Source: Tribonema minus (taxonomy: Eukaryota > Sar > Xanthophyceae > Tribonematales > Tribonemataceae). Taken from it: a stretch of 64,000 nucleotides of DNA. Where the stretch lies: positions 186,001 to 250,000 of the forward strand of contig JAFCMP010000521.1 of assembly GCA_017506865.1 (NCBI GenBank), read 5' to 3'. The notes beneath the pieces are model-generated. The model did not search any database and was not told where the DNA came from. It saw only the letters and a program-made list of their open reading frames with translations. Shown in pieces: positions 24,069-35,130 of the stretch. The position numbers and the translations under genes are program-made. The first letter of the stretch is position 1, and every line of letters begins with the position of its first letter.

Positions 24069-25403
24069 TAGTAAGTGCAGTGATCACAACCTTCAACTTA
24101 AAGTTCAAAGTTGAACTGTTTGACCTCAAAAATCGAAGCACTGTTGAGCATCAAGTTATATCATGACAATATGATGCAACAATTGCACTCATAGTGCACT
24201 GCATGGTGATCACGATGTGCCACGGGACGGTGGCATTCACTGTGTGTGTGACTGTGACAGTCACTGTTGCATATACTTGTAGTAGGCAAGTAACCCCCAA
24301 TCCTGTAGCGGTGGTGTCACAGTGGCAGGCCGACTGGCTGGCAGCGGATCTGGTCCATTGACTAATTGCAATTGCAGCTGCCAAATAAGGAACCTTGCGA
24401 CTTTGAAACAGCATACCAATGGACCTCAAACCTGCCCTTTTCTGCCAGTGCCACCAGTGGTGGGTGATTCTGAGTCTATATGCATAGCCACTGCTGGTGG
24501 GCCAGGCGTGGAATTCAAACTGAAGCTCGCCGCACTCAAGACCTCAGCTACTGTGCAGCACGAAAGCGCAGCACGACTGTTAACCTGGCCACCCAGGAGC
24601 CTGCGTATTGCACTACAACATATTAAAAAAACTGTTTACACACACACACAGGCCTACACCTTCGAGAAGGGAAGGTCCGCACAGGTTGTCCACCTCAAGA
24701 AGCACAGTGGTGTCACTTGAAGGCACAGACGCGAAGTTCATGTACAGTTTTTGGTGTTATGCTTCTTGTGTGTGACCCATGCTATAAGGTTTGCCACAGG
24801 AGCTAGTGTTTGCCACAGTAACAGATGAACGTGCTGTCTCCCTCACCGTTGCAGCGAAAATACCGTGCAGCAGGCACAACACGAGAGAGGCAGTACACAC
24901 GCTACCAACAGCTACCAACGGGTAGCGATAAGCTGAAAGAGAGCGCCCCGGGTGCGTAGTTGCGCACGCTGTGACAGTGCTGTACTGCTGTGCTCTGGTG
25001 CTCTAGTGCTCTGGTGCACCATGCTGAGTCAATCCTGAGTCATTGAATTCGCGGATGAACAAAAAATATAATGTGTTCTCTAGGCTTCCGAAAAAGCAAA
25101 AATCCGCGAAGGTGAAGTATGTGGCATGCATGCTCGGCCTTTTTCCGCTCAGTAGGCAGGACAGACACAGGCAGGCAGGACACTCCCTGGTAGAGGGTGT
25201 ACACTAGGTTTGGGGTGACGGCAGGCATAACTGCAACAGCAGCTGTCATCCTGAATCATGCACTGCGGATAAGCTCAGCGCCGCCATTTTTCCTCGCTGC
25301 TGCTGGCCTGGCCCTAGCGATCGATCGCATTCTAGCAGCATGCCCGGGAAGTGTACCGAACCAGGCTGCACCAAGTACGCCGTCTATGGCCTCATTGGCA
25401 ATC
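24069..25403 (+). repeat. Segmental duplication, copy B (intact EsV-1-7 promoter and exon 1 start)
   Basis: Partner of 19103-20495. This copy runs directly into the complete EsV-1-7 gene and so supplies its promoter. Conserved between copies: the CACAGTAACAGATGAACGTG block about 550 bp upstream of the ATG, and the GGCCTGGCCCTAGCGAT segment just before it. Confidence 0.92.
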
Positions 25404-27381
25404 GAAAGCCTCTGCGGTAAGCCTCCATCGCCTGCTTGTCAGGGTGTCTTCGGCCCCCACTTCTTGTTTGACGGCAAAAGAATATCCACTACACAGTGCT
25501 GACTGCCTGCTCCTGCCTTGCCGGTGTGTCGTGTGCCTTCTACATCTGCAGATGCAACGCACATCGGACGGCGGACATGGTGGACGTCAAAAATCCGGTG
25601 CGTACAGCCCGTGGGGCACGCTCGTGTGTGTCGAATGCAACTACAGTCTTATCGAGCTTGACCAACAGCAAGCCACCCCCCTGCCGTGCACTTCAGCCTG
25701 CCTGCTATGTGTAGAACTGATAGTGTCAAACAGGCACTCATGCTCGCATCTACTCCGTGTCTGCTTGTGTTGCGATCGCACAGATATGCAGCCGGGAGGG
25801 CTGCAGGAGGAGGCCTTCGTACAACTTCCCGGGTCGCAAGGCGGCCTATTGCCACAACCACAAGGCGCAGGGCATGATCAACACAATCTCCAAGCGCTGC
25901 GCTGCTATTGGCTGCACGAAGCAGCCTCTGGCAGGAGTCAAGGGCATCGGCAAGAGCCGGTTTTGCAGGCTGCACGACGTCGACGCAGCACGGCCAGAGT
26001 CGGCGCCAGCCGGCGAGGCGGCTGGAGATGGCGTAGCTCTCGACGACGTTCGCTCCTTCAGCTGCCCAGATGAGACGGTGATAGCCGACTGCTTCAACGT
26101 GGCGCGGTCAGAGTCAGACGCATCATACGCTAGCCAGGGGTCCTATCAACCCCCCCATGGCCAAGCCCCCAGGCTTGAAGAAGGCCCCGAGCAGAGGCGC
26201 GGCAGCGGCACCGCGGTCATGGCCATGGCGGGAGCGGCTGCGGGCGCTGCGCGCGTGGACAGCGGCGGCTATGGTGGCCACAGCGGCGGCGGCGGTGGCG
26301 GCGGCGTGCAGCAGCCTCGGTCCATGGACGTCAACACCATGTACGACGCGCTGCTGCCGCCCCTTCGATCGCCGCTGGACGGATTGCAGCAGGGCCTGGC
26401 GAGCAGCGGCGGCGGCGCGAGCGCGGGCGACGGCGCCATGCGCGCCCTCGTGCAGTCCATACTCCCCGGGGACAGCGCCGCCGCGGAGCGCTGCTGCCAC
26501 CTGCAGGACATCCCAGCTCACATACAGAGCGTGCTGCAGCCCCCGGGCCGGGGCAGGCTCCCCGTTGATGCTGTCCTCGCTGGGGCTCGCGCAGGCGTGT
26601 GCGTGGAGCCCGAGCTGGCGCCAGTGTCGCCGCCGACGCCAGCTGAGCAGCAGCGGCGGCGGCAGCAGCAGCAACAGCCCGCGTCGCAGCCGATGGAGTG
26701 TGACATGCATCAGGCGTCCCAGCAGCACGCAGGCAGCGGCAGGGACAGCGCACTTGACATGCACGCGATGTGGCAGGAGCTGGCGCACGACAGCGACGAG
26801 GATAAGGTGGTGGCAGCAGGCGAGCAGCGCCGGCGCGACGCGCATGATGCGTCGTTGCTCTTCCTCCACCAGCAGCAGCGGCAGCAGCAGCAGCGGCAGC
26901 AGCAGGAACCACGATGGCAGCAGCAGCAGCAACTGCAGCTGCAGCAGCAGCAGCAACAGCAGCAGCAGCAACTCCGGCAGCAGCAGCCGCCGCAGCAGCG
27001 CAGCCCTCACGCCGCTGCGGCGGCGGCGCTGCCAGTCGACAAGGAGAGCTTTCGGCATGGCCTCAGCGCGCACGCGCCCGTGCGCGCAGCCGGCAGCGGC
27101 AGCGGCGGCATCATGGGGATTCACGGCGCCCCCGCCACCGCCGCCGCTGCTGCTGCCGTTGCCGGCATCCCAATGCAGCGAGGCGGTTCAACCAGCATGG
27201 ACGCTTTGGCGGCAGCTTACAACTTGTTCGAAGGAGTTCACGACGCGCATGGTTGGGATGCAGAGCTTCCAATGTCGCCATTCCAGCCTGATGGCATCTG
27301 CAGCCAGATGCACGCCCCGCTCGTGCCGTGGCAGCCCTCGCAGCAGCACATGCAGCAGCAGCAGCAGAGCTCAGCAGCGGC

Positions 27382-27419
<38 letters not shown>

Positions 27420-27494
27420 GGCAGTCCTTTCCTTTCGCCCTCTCCGACTGCCTGCCCACCACCACAACGTCCGACAGCAGCAGCCGCAGCAGCA

Positions 27495-27527
<33 letters not shown>

Positions 27528-27922
27528 ACGATGTCAGCCACGGCAGCACATGCTTCCCGCCGGCACTGGACGCGCTCTTCCCGGACGGCCACCTGCAGCA
27601 CCAGCAGGTCCGCTCGCGCCGCTGCATCTCGGTTTCCAGCGACAGCTCGTGCATGGGCGGCGCGGATCCGCAGCGGCGCGGCAGCGGCGCCGCCGCACAC
27701 CACCCTGGCGGCGCCGGCAGCGCCGCTGCAGCGCCGCTCAATGGCATGTCCGCGCGCGCGGCGCCGCAGCCCACGTGCAACAGCGACTTGGACGTGCAGC
27801 GGCTCATTGGCTCGGGCGCTGGCTTCGGAGGCATACTGGGGGGAGTTCTGGGGGACAGGGGCGCCGCCGACGGCAGCAGCGGAAGCTCCAGAGTGTTCAA
27901 AGTCGGGGACGGCGCGACGTGA
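25340..27922 (+). CDS. EsV-1-7 domain protein, three C-x4-C-x16-C-x2-H motifs plus Gln-rich tail
   Basis: Three exons join in phase: 25340-25416, 25552-25597 and 25784-27922, giving 753 residues. The N-terminus has three EsV-1-7 motifs: C5/C10/C27/H30, C43/C48/C64/H67 (YNFPGRKAAYCHNHKAQGM) and C80/C85/C102/H105. Spacing between successive motifs is exactly 12 residues; motif 2 has 15 instead of 16 residues between its second and third Cys. The remaining 640 residues are low-complexity: long Gln runs, Ser runs and Ala/Gly stretches. The family is named after an Ectocarpus virus gene; the brown-algal member IMMEDIATE UPRIGHT controls basal-cell fate, probably as a metal-binding regulator. A nuclear regulatory role is inferred from the Gln-rich tail. 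Intron 1 falls just before C27, intron 2 just before motif 2. Confidence 0.9.
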
Positions 27923-29518
27923 TTGGCGCGCGCGCCAGCACAATCAGGTTGAAGTTGACGTTGCACACGAGCGCTGCCGCGGCGCGCGGGCTGGCGCTTC
28001 CAGTGCACCAGCGCGCGGCGCCGCGGCGGCGCACCTGACGCAAAGGGGAGGGCCAGAAGACCTCCGTGTGCAACACCGCGTCAAGCACACACACACACCT
28101 TTCCTATCCAGCCGCGCACCTTTCCTATCCATCATACCGTGGCGCAGCTACGCAGCCAAGCCTTAGCAGAACAGAACCCAGAGAAGCAATGCGCGACGAT
28201 GCGCAGATGCGGTATAGTGTAGATGGTGTAGACGTGTGGTGTTTGGGGAATGCGGTGTCACGCGGCCGCCGGTCACCGTAGCATTGCTGCGGATCGCCGT
28301 TTGCTTTTGATGTCCTAGCACGCCTACTGGCGGCACGCGGAGCGGCCCATGCATGTGGCACCTCGCGAAGGTCTTGTTATTTCCGTGTACATTGCATACA
28401 CTGCCTCACTGTGGCCGACTTGAAATTGAACTCCCTGCAGAGTAGTGCCGTACCTATAAAGTATATACAGTCACGATGGACATCATGATGACTGATGACT
28501 GCGCAGTGCGCAAGCGAGTTGATTTTGTTTGCCTTGCCCTGCTGCCAACACTGACAGACTGAGTGTGCTCAGCTTACCATGATATTACTAATAGTATGAT
28601 TGCCGTGTGACAGTGACCGTCCTTGCCAGCACTTGCATTGATCAATGCTGCGCCCTCAAGTTAGCAAGTTGAAACACGACAATGCGCAACAACTTGAAAT
28701 ACTGTGCTGCGCAATGTGCAGACCCGAGCTGAGGCTTCTGCAGGTGCCACTGCCAGCGTTTGTCATGTAGCACAGTATCACCTAGTACTATACCACTCAT
28801 TCAGGCAACCATCGCTGGTTCAATAAATGCTGAATGCCCCCTGCTTTTAAGCAAAGTCATGCCAAAACTTGATCGATGCCAGCTTGCGAAACGTCGTGCA
28901 TATTGTGGCAACCAGCTGGTTTTTATTAGATCATGGCAGCGAATAACTTGTTGAATCTTTTGCTCTGCTCTGCAAATTTGAACGAGCCATCATGCACACT
29001 TTTTCATCGCTGCTGGAGAGAAAATCACTTCAACGCCCGGCCTACCCCAACTGTGTGCCCTTGTAGCACATTGATGCACACTTCATCAAGCCTGTCAGTG
29101 AGGTACGTTCAACAAATTGACATTGAAATTTGTCAAGAATCATTGAATTTGGGAATATCACAGTCGGACGGTCAGTGGAACTGCGACATTATCGATGCCA
29201 TGTGCACTGACTCAGGATGCGGCGGTGTTGCCAAGTAATTAATACATGCCAAGAACACCATATGACTTTGTTGTGACTTTCAAAGTTCACTCCATGCTAT
29301 AGCAAGCTACTACCGGCTACTAGTAGGATGTCAACTCAAGAATGCTTCAAAGCCGGACCTGTGGCAATCACTGAGCACATCAATGTTTCCACAGCTTGGT
29401 CGTTTTGATGTTTGGTGTTGCTGACTCAGTTACCTTCAAGGCTTGAAGACGACTCACAGTAATTTTCTTATCATGTTTGCTGTCACACGGTCGCTGAATG
29501 CAACATCTACTACTACAG
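27923..29518. other. 3' flank of EsV-1-7 gene and intergenic sequence
   Basis: GC-rich to about 28350, with CACCTTTCCTATCCA repeated twice near 28097-28130 after a CA microsatellite, then AT-richer. No gene recognised. Confidence 0.45.
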
Positions 29519-29658
29519 TATGCCATTTGGCGGCGGTGGCGTTTGAGTGGTTGTCGTTGCGACACTTTCAGACTGTCATACGACAAGTAGATTCCTTACA
29601 GCTAGATGCCAATCATCTGGGCTTTTTCGCGCCCTGAGCGAGAATTAATAAAAAGTAC
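29519..29658 (+). repeat. Copy of the dispersed ~140-bp repeat
   Basis: Runs from ATGCCATTTGGCGGCGGTGG to GCGAGAATTAATAAAAAGTAC, about 95% like 18519-18655 by eye. It lacks the inverted left arm of the foldback copy. Confidence 0.85.
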
Positions 29659-30146
29659 TGCTAGGTGGTACCGAATCAATGGCCCTTCTTGGCATCACTC
29701 ATATTATACCAGCCTGAGTGGCAGACACTTCATGCACGCACATTGCAATGACGTTGCCTCAGCACCTTGCCGACAGTGTCTGCACTGAACGGCCGTCTTC
29801 TTGACCGTCCACTGGCAGCGCCGCGGTCGAGGTCACTGTGGGTACTCCAGCTGACACGCCTGTGTGTCATCGCGATCGCAGTAGACTTCCTGTCAGTGAC
29901 GAGTCACGGTGGCGACATCATGATTACAGCGGCTCGACACTTCGCCACTGCCTCAAAGTCCCCTGAAGCAGCACACGCTGGGGCAGCTGCAGCGCGTAGT
30001 ACTACAGTAACTGGCATTGCACCTAAGGCATATGCGACATCACCAGATGTATAATGCATGGTCAAGGTGCCAACTCAGTTGACCTTTGCACCATGCCCGG
30101 CAGTAGCACAATGCCATATTAAAGTATTTCAATTAGAAGCATCATA

Positions 30147-30575
30147 TTATGATGAGACTACTACATAGTACTTCGAAGTATACTGTATTACTATAGCCAT
30201 TGCGCAATCATTGATGCCATGTAGCATGCTGTCTGAAAGCTCTGACAAAACAGCCTGAGTGACAGTCACCGTGGACATTGTTAACAGTAACTGTGTTGCT
30301 TGTTGCATGATCATTGATTGTTTTCCTACTTGCCAAGTCCCGAAGTTGGACTTGTCGAGGATCCTCAGGCTACCGTAAGTGACCATGTAGTAAGATTGGC
30401 GGCTGTGCAGCTCCAAGATTCGATTTGACGCCATGACATGCATGCATATATGCTTAACGATCATCCATGATGGAAACTTGCTTTCCTCTTTAGAAACCGG
30501 GACAGAATAGACGGCCAGTACTCTGTGTATATACGTCTTGTGGGTCGACAACGTTGAACTCAATGATCCGGTCAA
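30147..30575 (-). mobile_element. Possible old fragment of a Ty1/copia-type gag
   Basis: A minus-strand stretch contains LDKSNFGTWQVGKQ, which resembles the L-x-x-x-N-[FY]-x-x-W start of copia-type gag polyproteins. No LTRs, protease, integrase or reverse transcriptase were recognised nearby. If real it is a broken, isolated relic of unknown age. Confidence 0.3.
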
Positions 30576-31600
30576 TCACTGATATGTGTGTGACATGCTG
30601 TCACCGTGACGGCAGTTGCGAGTATCTCGAGATTGCACACATGAAACTGAGCTATCCCTGCAAGGCTTAGCGCTGCGCTGAACCAGCCCGGTAGCTGACA
30701 GATGCTGAACATGCATGATACTGATGTTAGTGCCAAAGCATGCCAGGCCCTGCGAGAAAGATCTACCTCGAGCTCGATTGATTCATATCATCAACAATCG
30801 ATGAATGACATGAAACAATGTGTGTGTGCAATAGACATTAGATTAGTGTGTCACGGCTCCGGAACACCAGTCTCGGAGCTTAGAGCAGTGCCTCCACCTG
30901 GGGCACAACAAATAGCTTGTGTGCGTACGCGCGTTTCTAAGGTGTAAATGAGACTACCCCTTGCAGCCTTGCGCTGCCCTCCGTGCAAGAGCGTTGCTAT
31001 CGCAGATATCTTCGGCCACATAGCCGTGCAACTGCATGCAGCAGCTCATCGATTTAAACGCCGGGCCCACGAGCGACCGAGGGCCTACGAATCAACTTTT
31101 TGTTCTGACGGTTCCAGTCGGGGAAACTCGGGAGAACCTGGGCTGATTGCAGTTTTTGACGCGAGATCCGTACAGTGGTACGCCATATATACTGTGTGCT
31201 CAAATGTCCAGACATCATCTACTTTTCAAGGCCCAGACAACTGAGTGCTCTCTGAACTTCCAATGTAAGGTGTCAATCTCACAAACCGAGTCACCAGCAT
31301 TGAAGATGAAATTGAAGTTTGCCTCCGAGCTGTGTTGAATTGCTGCACATGAGGGCCTCTTGTTGTGTGCCATACATGCATTTATGCAGTTTAAGCAAGC
31401 ATTCAAGTAATGATGGGGGCTGCAATGCAAACATAGCAGATGGGTACACACACACAGCAGCAATGAAGCCGGCTGAGAGCGTGACTGCACAGGGGCAGAG
31501 GTGGGCGTGCACAAAAATGTGGCATATGGACGCGTCCACAGCGCAAGGAGGCGTGTGGCGCACTCTCTCGCGCTTGGCGCAGTATCCCTGGGGGCGGAAG
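30576..31600. other. Intergenic, no gene seen
   Basis: Mixed-composition sequence with short unrelated frames only. A GATGAAATTGAAGTTTG run lies near 31303. Confidence 0.4.
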
Positions 31601-31629
31601 GTGGACACAGGATGGCTCAATCGCAGTGC

Positions 31630-32948
31630 TCAGCTGCGGGGCGCGGGCGGGGGGGGGTGGGGGGGGCTTCGCAGCCAGCAGCGGCGGTAAACGCGGGCAC
31701 CTCTACGACTGGAACTGGACTTACAAAAAAAGTGACAGCGCTGCCGCGCGGCGGAACGGGCCTGGCGCGGTACGCGCCACTGTCATGGAAAACGCCTCGC
31801 CGCTGCGGCGGCGGCGGCTTGCGTGCGCGCGACTGGGGATCTGCCAGGTCGCAGCCGTGTATGCACAGTACATCAGGACACCACGCACACGCCGCAGCAC
31901 ACGCTGCGGCTCGTCGGCGTGCACGACACCACTGCGGGGGCGGCGAGGCGCGGAGAAGATAGCAAGGAGGGTTTGGGATTGTCAGCCTCTGCATGAATTG
32001 GCAACTGGGCATGCACGCAAGCGCGCAAACAGGCCGTGTGCAAAAGGTGCTTGTGACCCAGCGGTGCCGCTTGCGCACCATGGCAGTACAGTAAACGAGC
32101 AGGTGCCGCTGATATGTTGCACTAAGGGAAGCGTGGGGAGTCGTGCCGGCACGTTCCTGCGGCGCAGCGGCACACGGACGCTGCGCAGCGCTGTGCGCGC
32201 AGCGCAGCGTCACAAGCTCAAGCGCGTCCGCACCGCCAGCCAGCCGGCGCGCGATGAGGTGCGCTGCCCCTTGCGGGGCACTCCACTCGCTGAGCAGTGT
32301 GTCACAAGCGCAGGCGCACGTCAGTCTTTGCAGTGGCTGCCATCGCAAGAGCCGCTGCGCGTGATGATGCGGTCTGCCGCAAGGCGAAGTGCCCGTGCAG
32401 ACGGAGACGGGCCTGAAATTTGTGCCTCACTGCAGTGCTCAAGCGTGCAGACTAGCATCGGACTGTCTACAAGCAGCATGCACCTTGGAGATCAAGCCAC
32501 AGGAACGTCTAACATGCAGCGCTTTAGCGTGCTGCCACTGCGGGTCCGAGCCCTGCCCCGCTGAGCCCAGCAGCAGTGGAAAACCATCGCTGCCGCGTGC
32601 CGAACACTCTGTAACTGTCATCCAGGCTCGCTGTGCGTGTGGGCTTGTCGAGTTCCCCTATTGTAAAGTGGTGATATTGTGCGCGTCCAAGTAGATTGAG
32701 AACGCCCTCTGAGGCGCACGCAGGGTCGCGACTGAGTAAGTTATGGCCCCCGGCCCTCGACAACGCGCCTGCCGCAGCGTGCACTAAACTTTTATTGATC
32801 TTCGCCTGAGGGGCGGAAAACCCTGTACCCATGAAGAGCATGCGCAGTACAGACATCGTGCCGTAAGCGACTGACTCCCAGCGCGCACGGGGTGCGCTCA
32901 AGCGCGTCCCATTCCCACTCAAACTACAGCTGCACCGGCGTCACCTAC
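31630..32948 (-). other. Probable 3' exons/introns of the FN3 gene, not resolved
   Basis: GC-rich sequence with minus-strand splice-like signals: a C-run and GCAG at about 31637-31665, a CAG before 31841 with a GTAAGT donor-like site near 31730, and an acceptor near 32258. The competing final exon (32768-32524, GALSRAGGHNLLSRDP) is also in phase, so the C-terminus is undecided. Confidence 0.3.
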
Positions 32949-34650
32949 CTTCTGTGTCGAACGCCGTGTCCGGTCCGGGCCCCTCCAGCTTCCCGCCGGC
33001 ACCCATGATCCATAACCTGGGGGCAAGGGGATGGGGGGGTGGGGGGGGGGGGGCAATTATCAACTTGCGGTGGAGCTGCTGCTGAGGGCGAGAACAGTAC
33101 CGTCTGCGGCTGCTCAGGTGGCGCCGTGCACGGCGAGCGACAGCAGTAAACAGAAGCGCCGGCGGCCATTCACGTGTAGTCTAGGGGTGAGAGAGTCGCT
33201 CACTGAGTGACTGCTTGAGCGCCAAACGACGCATGGGCGGGATGCATCCGCCTCATACGCACGTGAGCACGCATGTGGGCAATGCAGCAAGGCGAGCAGC
33301 CGCCAGATGTGGTTAGAGCTGGCAGGTTTTGATGTGAAGTTACGCCTCTGCTGCAACTGAGCGCAGCCCACGAGCGCCCCCCTGGTGACTCACATCTGAC
33401 CACATGGGGTGTGGATGGCAGCCTCATCTGCACCATTCTGAGGCGTGTCCAGCGCTCAGACGCGCATGGCGGCACGCACGCGCACACCGCGTACACTCAA
33501 GTCTGCATGGACATCTGCATGTAGGCGCGCGCCCTGCCGCAAGTACACGCTGCAAAGCGCAAGCATGTGAACATGCATTCATATCGATATTTCTAATTGA
33601 TAGCATGTGCTCCAGCCGTGCGCGCCGACGACAGCGCGGCGCGCTCACCTGAATATGTAGGTCATGGAGGGCAGCAGGTCCGTCACCTTGACGGTCTCGT
33701 GCCCCGTCTGCGACGGCGGTATGCGCAGCGAGAACGCACTGTCCCAGCCCTGCTCGCGATGGACAACAGCATGATGCAGCAGTCGAGGGGATCGCGCGTC
33801 AGGGCGCTGTCCCCCTGCAGCTCGAGAGCGGGGCGCGCGCGCGCGCTTGCAGATGTTCTGACGCCCAGGCACTGCAACTTCGCATCCGTTTCATGCACTG
33901 ACTTTCAAGTGGGGCGCAAGCCGTATCGCTTTCACGGCGGCAATGCTTAATGCACGGCCGGGGTCCGCATCAAGGCGCCGATTGCGCTGCATGGCTGCCG
34001 CCAGGCCGCAACGAGAGTTTGCACGTGCTTGACAGGGGTGGATCGAGCATGTCTGTTCCAGCGCATTTCGAACGCAAGCGTTGGCATAGGAGAGCAGCAT
34101 GTGAGGTGCAATGGCCCGCGCGCACCTTCCGATTCACGTCCCGGAACTCCAGCTTATACTCCACGCCAGGTTCGCCAGCCCTGAACACACGGCAACGTCA
34201 CGTCAACGCATCATTGCAACAAAGGTCCGGTTGCGTTTGCTGAGTGGTGTGAATTCCGGTGCTGAGTGATTCATGGTAGTGTACATGGTGAAACCTGCTG
34301 GCGCACTGGTCCAACAGTAAACACGCACCACGTGTCTGATCCTGGCGTGCAGTGGCAAAAAAGGATTGAGGGAAAATACAGTCCGGAAGCTCCATGGGGC
34401 AGAACAGCAAGAGACGTGAGCGATTGCTGGCATGACCATGGTCATACGCCTCGCACGGTCGCGCATGACACCTGCAAATGAGGTGCGGCCAAGGCTAGTC
34501 TTAACTGCCATCTTTTTTAAAAGTATCCAACAGTACCAGGGGCCTCGCTGCCGTGCATTACTGACAGCTCACTTACCACTCTAGTGTCAAGCTCTCCAGG
34601 TCACAGCTCTGGAATCGCAGCACGGGCAGCTTGGCAGCGGGGGGCTCCAT
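32949..34650 (-). CDS. Fibronectin type III domain protein (5' exons; 3' part unresolved)
   Basis: Four exons join in phase: 34650-34577 (MEPPAAKLPVLRFQSCDLES), 34180-34126 (AGEPGVEYKLEFRDVNRK), 33749-33649 (GWDSAFSLRIPPSQ to LLPSMTYIF) and 33016-32949 (LWIMGAGGKLEGPGPDTAFD). Together they make one FN3 domain of about 90 residues, with the usual L-x-W in strand B, DLLPSMTYIFR before strand F, and a GPGPDTAFDTE end. FN3 domains are beta-sandwich adhesion or protein-interaction modules. The gene starts at the first codon of its first exon, with no signal peptide, so it is probably cytosolic. It probably continues leftwards: in-phase candidates exist near 32258 (AHLIARRLAGGADALEL), and C-run-plus-AG acceptors occur to 31636, but I could not close the model. 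Confidence 0.6.
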
Positions 34651-35130
34651 TCTTTATCCGCTCTCTCTCCCAAAACACTCTTAGCAGAGAGACATGCGGG
34701 CGCCTTCACGCCCAGCTCTTACACTGTCAAGTGGTGGCAGAGCTTGACGCTTGCTCTGACACTAATGAAGCTGCCTTGAACACACCCGCCAGCGGCCTGC
34801 AGCGCCTCAGCTGTTAATGCCGATCCTCGATCCACAGGGCTCCACCTGTCCTGGTGGTGCAAGCTTTAGCGAGCACGTGCCGGTTGCTGAGAGTTCGAAC
34901 AGCTCTGATAATACAGAAGGATTGCAAGGCTTGCGTACCGCACCGTGAGACGCGCAGAGCTCGCCTTGGGTACCTACTCACTCACAGCTACTGTACCTTC
35001 CCCTTTTTCCTCGCCCAAATAAGAACTTCAACTGGATATTGGAGAGGGAAGTACCGGTTTTAGCGGCGCCGCTGTTCTGGCCGTAGCGCTTTACTGCGCA
35101 TGCATGCCGTTGGAGCAGTAACTGGGAGCC
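34651..35130. promoter_or_regulatory. Divergent promoter region, FN3 gene / TMEM260-like gene
   Basis: 480 bp separate two start codons that face away from each other, so both promoters must lie here or overlap the genes. No TATA box is obvious; GAACTTCAACTGGATATTGG is present near 35025. Confidence 0.45.

Noticed and set aside
25430-25551. Earlier acceptor (about 25437) for EsV-1-7 exon 2
   Set aside because: It leads quickly to a stop; the acceptor ending at 25551 gives the correct C-x2-H motif and phase.
26123-28166. Long frames overlapping the EsV-1-7 tail on both strands
   Set aside because: CAG and GC-rich low complexity keeps alternative frames open; only one frame continues from the Cys/His motifs.
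30576-31600. Short plus-strand frames of 60-150 codons
   Set aside because: No splice-consistent partners, domains or codon bias resembling the confirmed exons.
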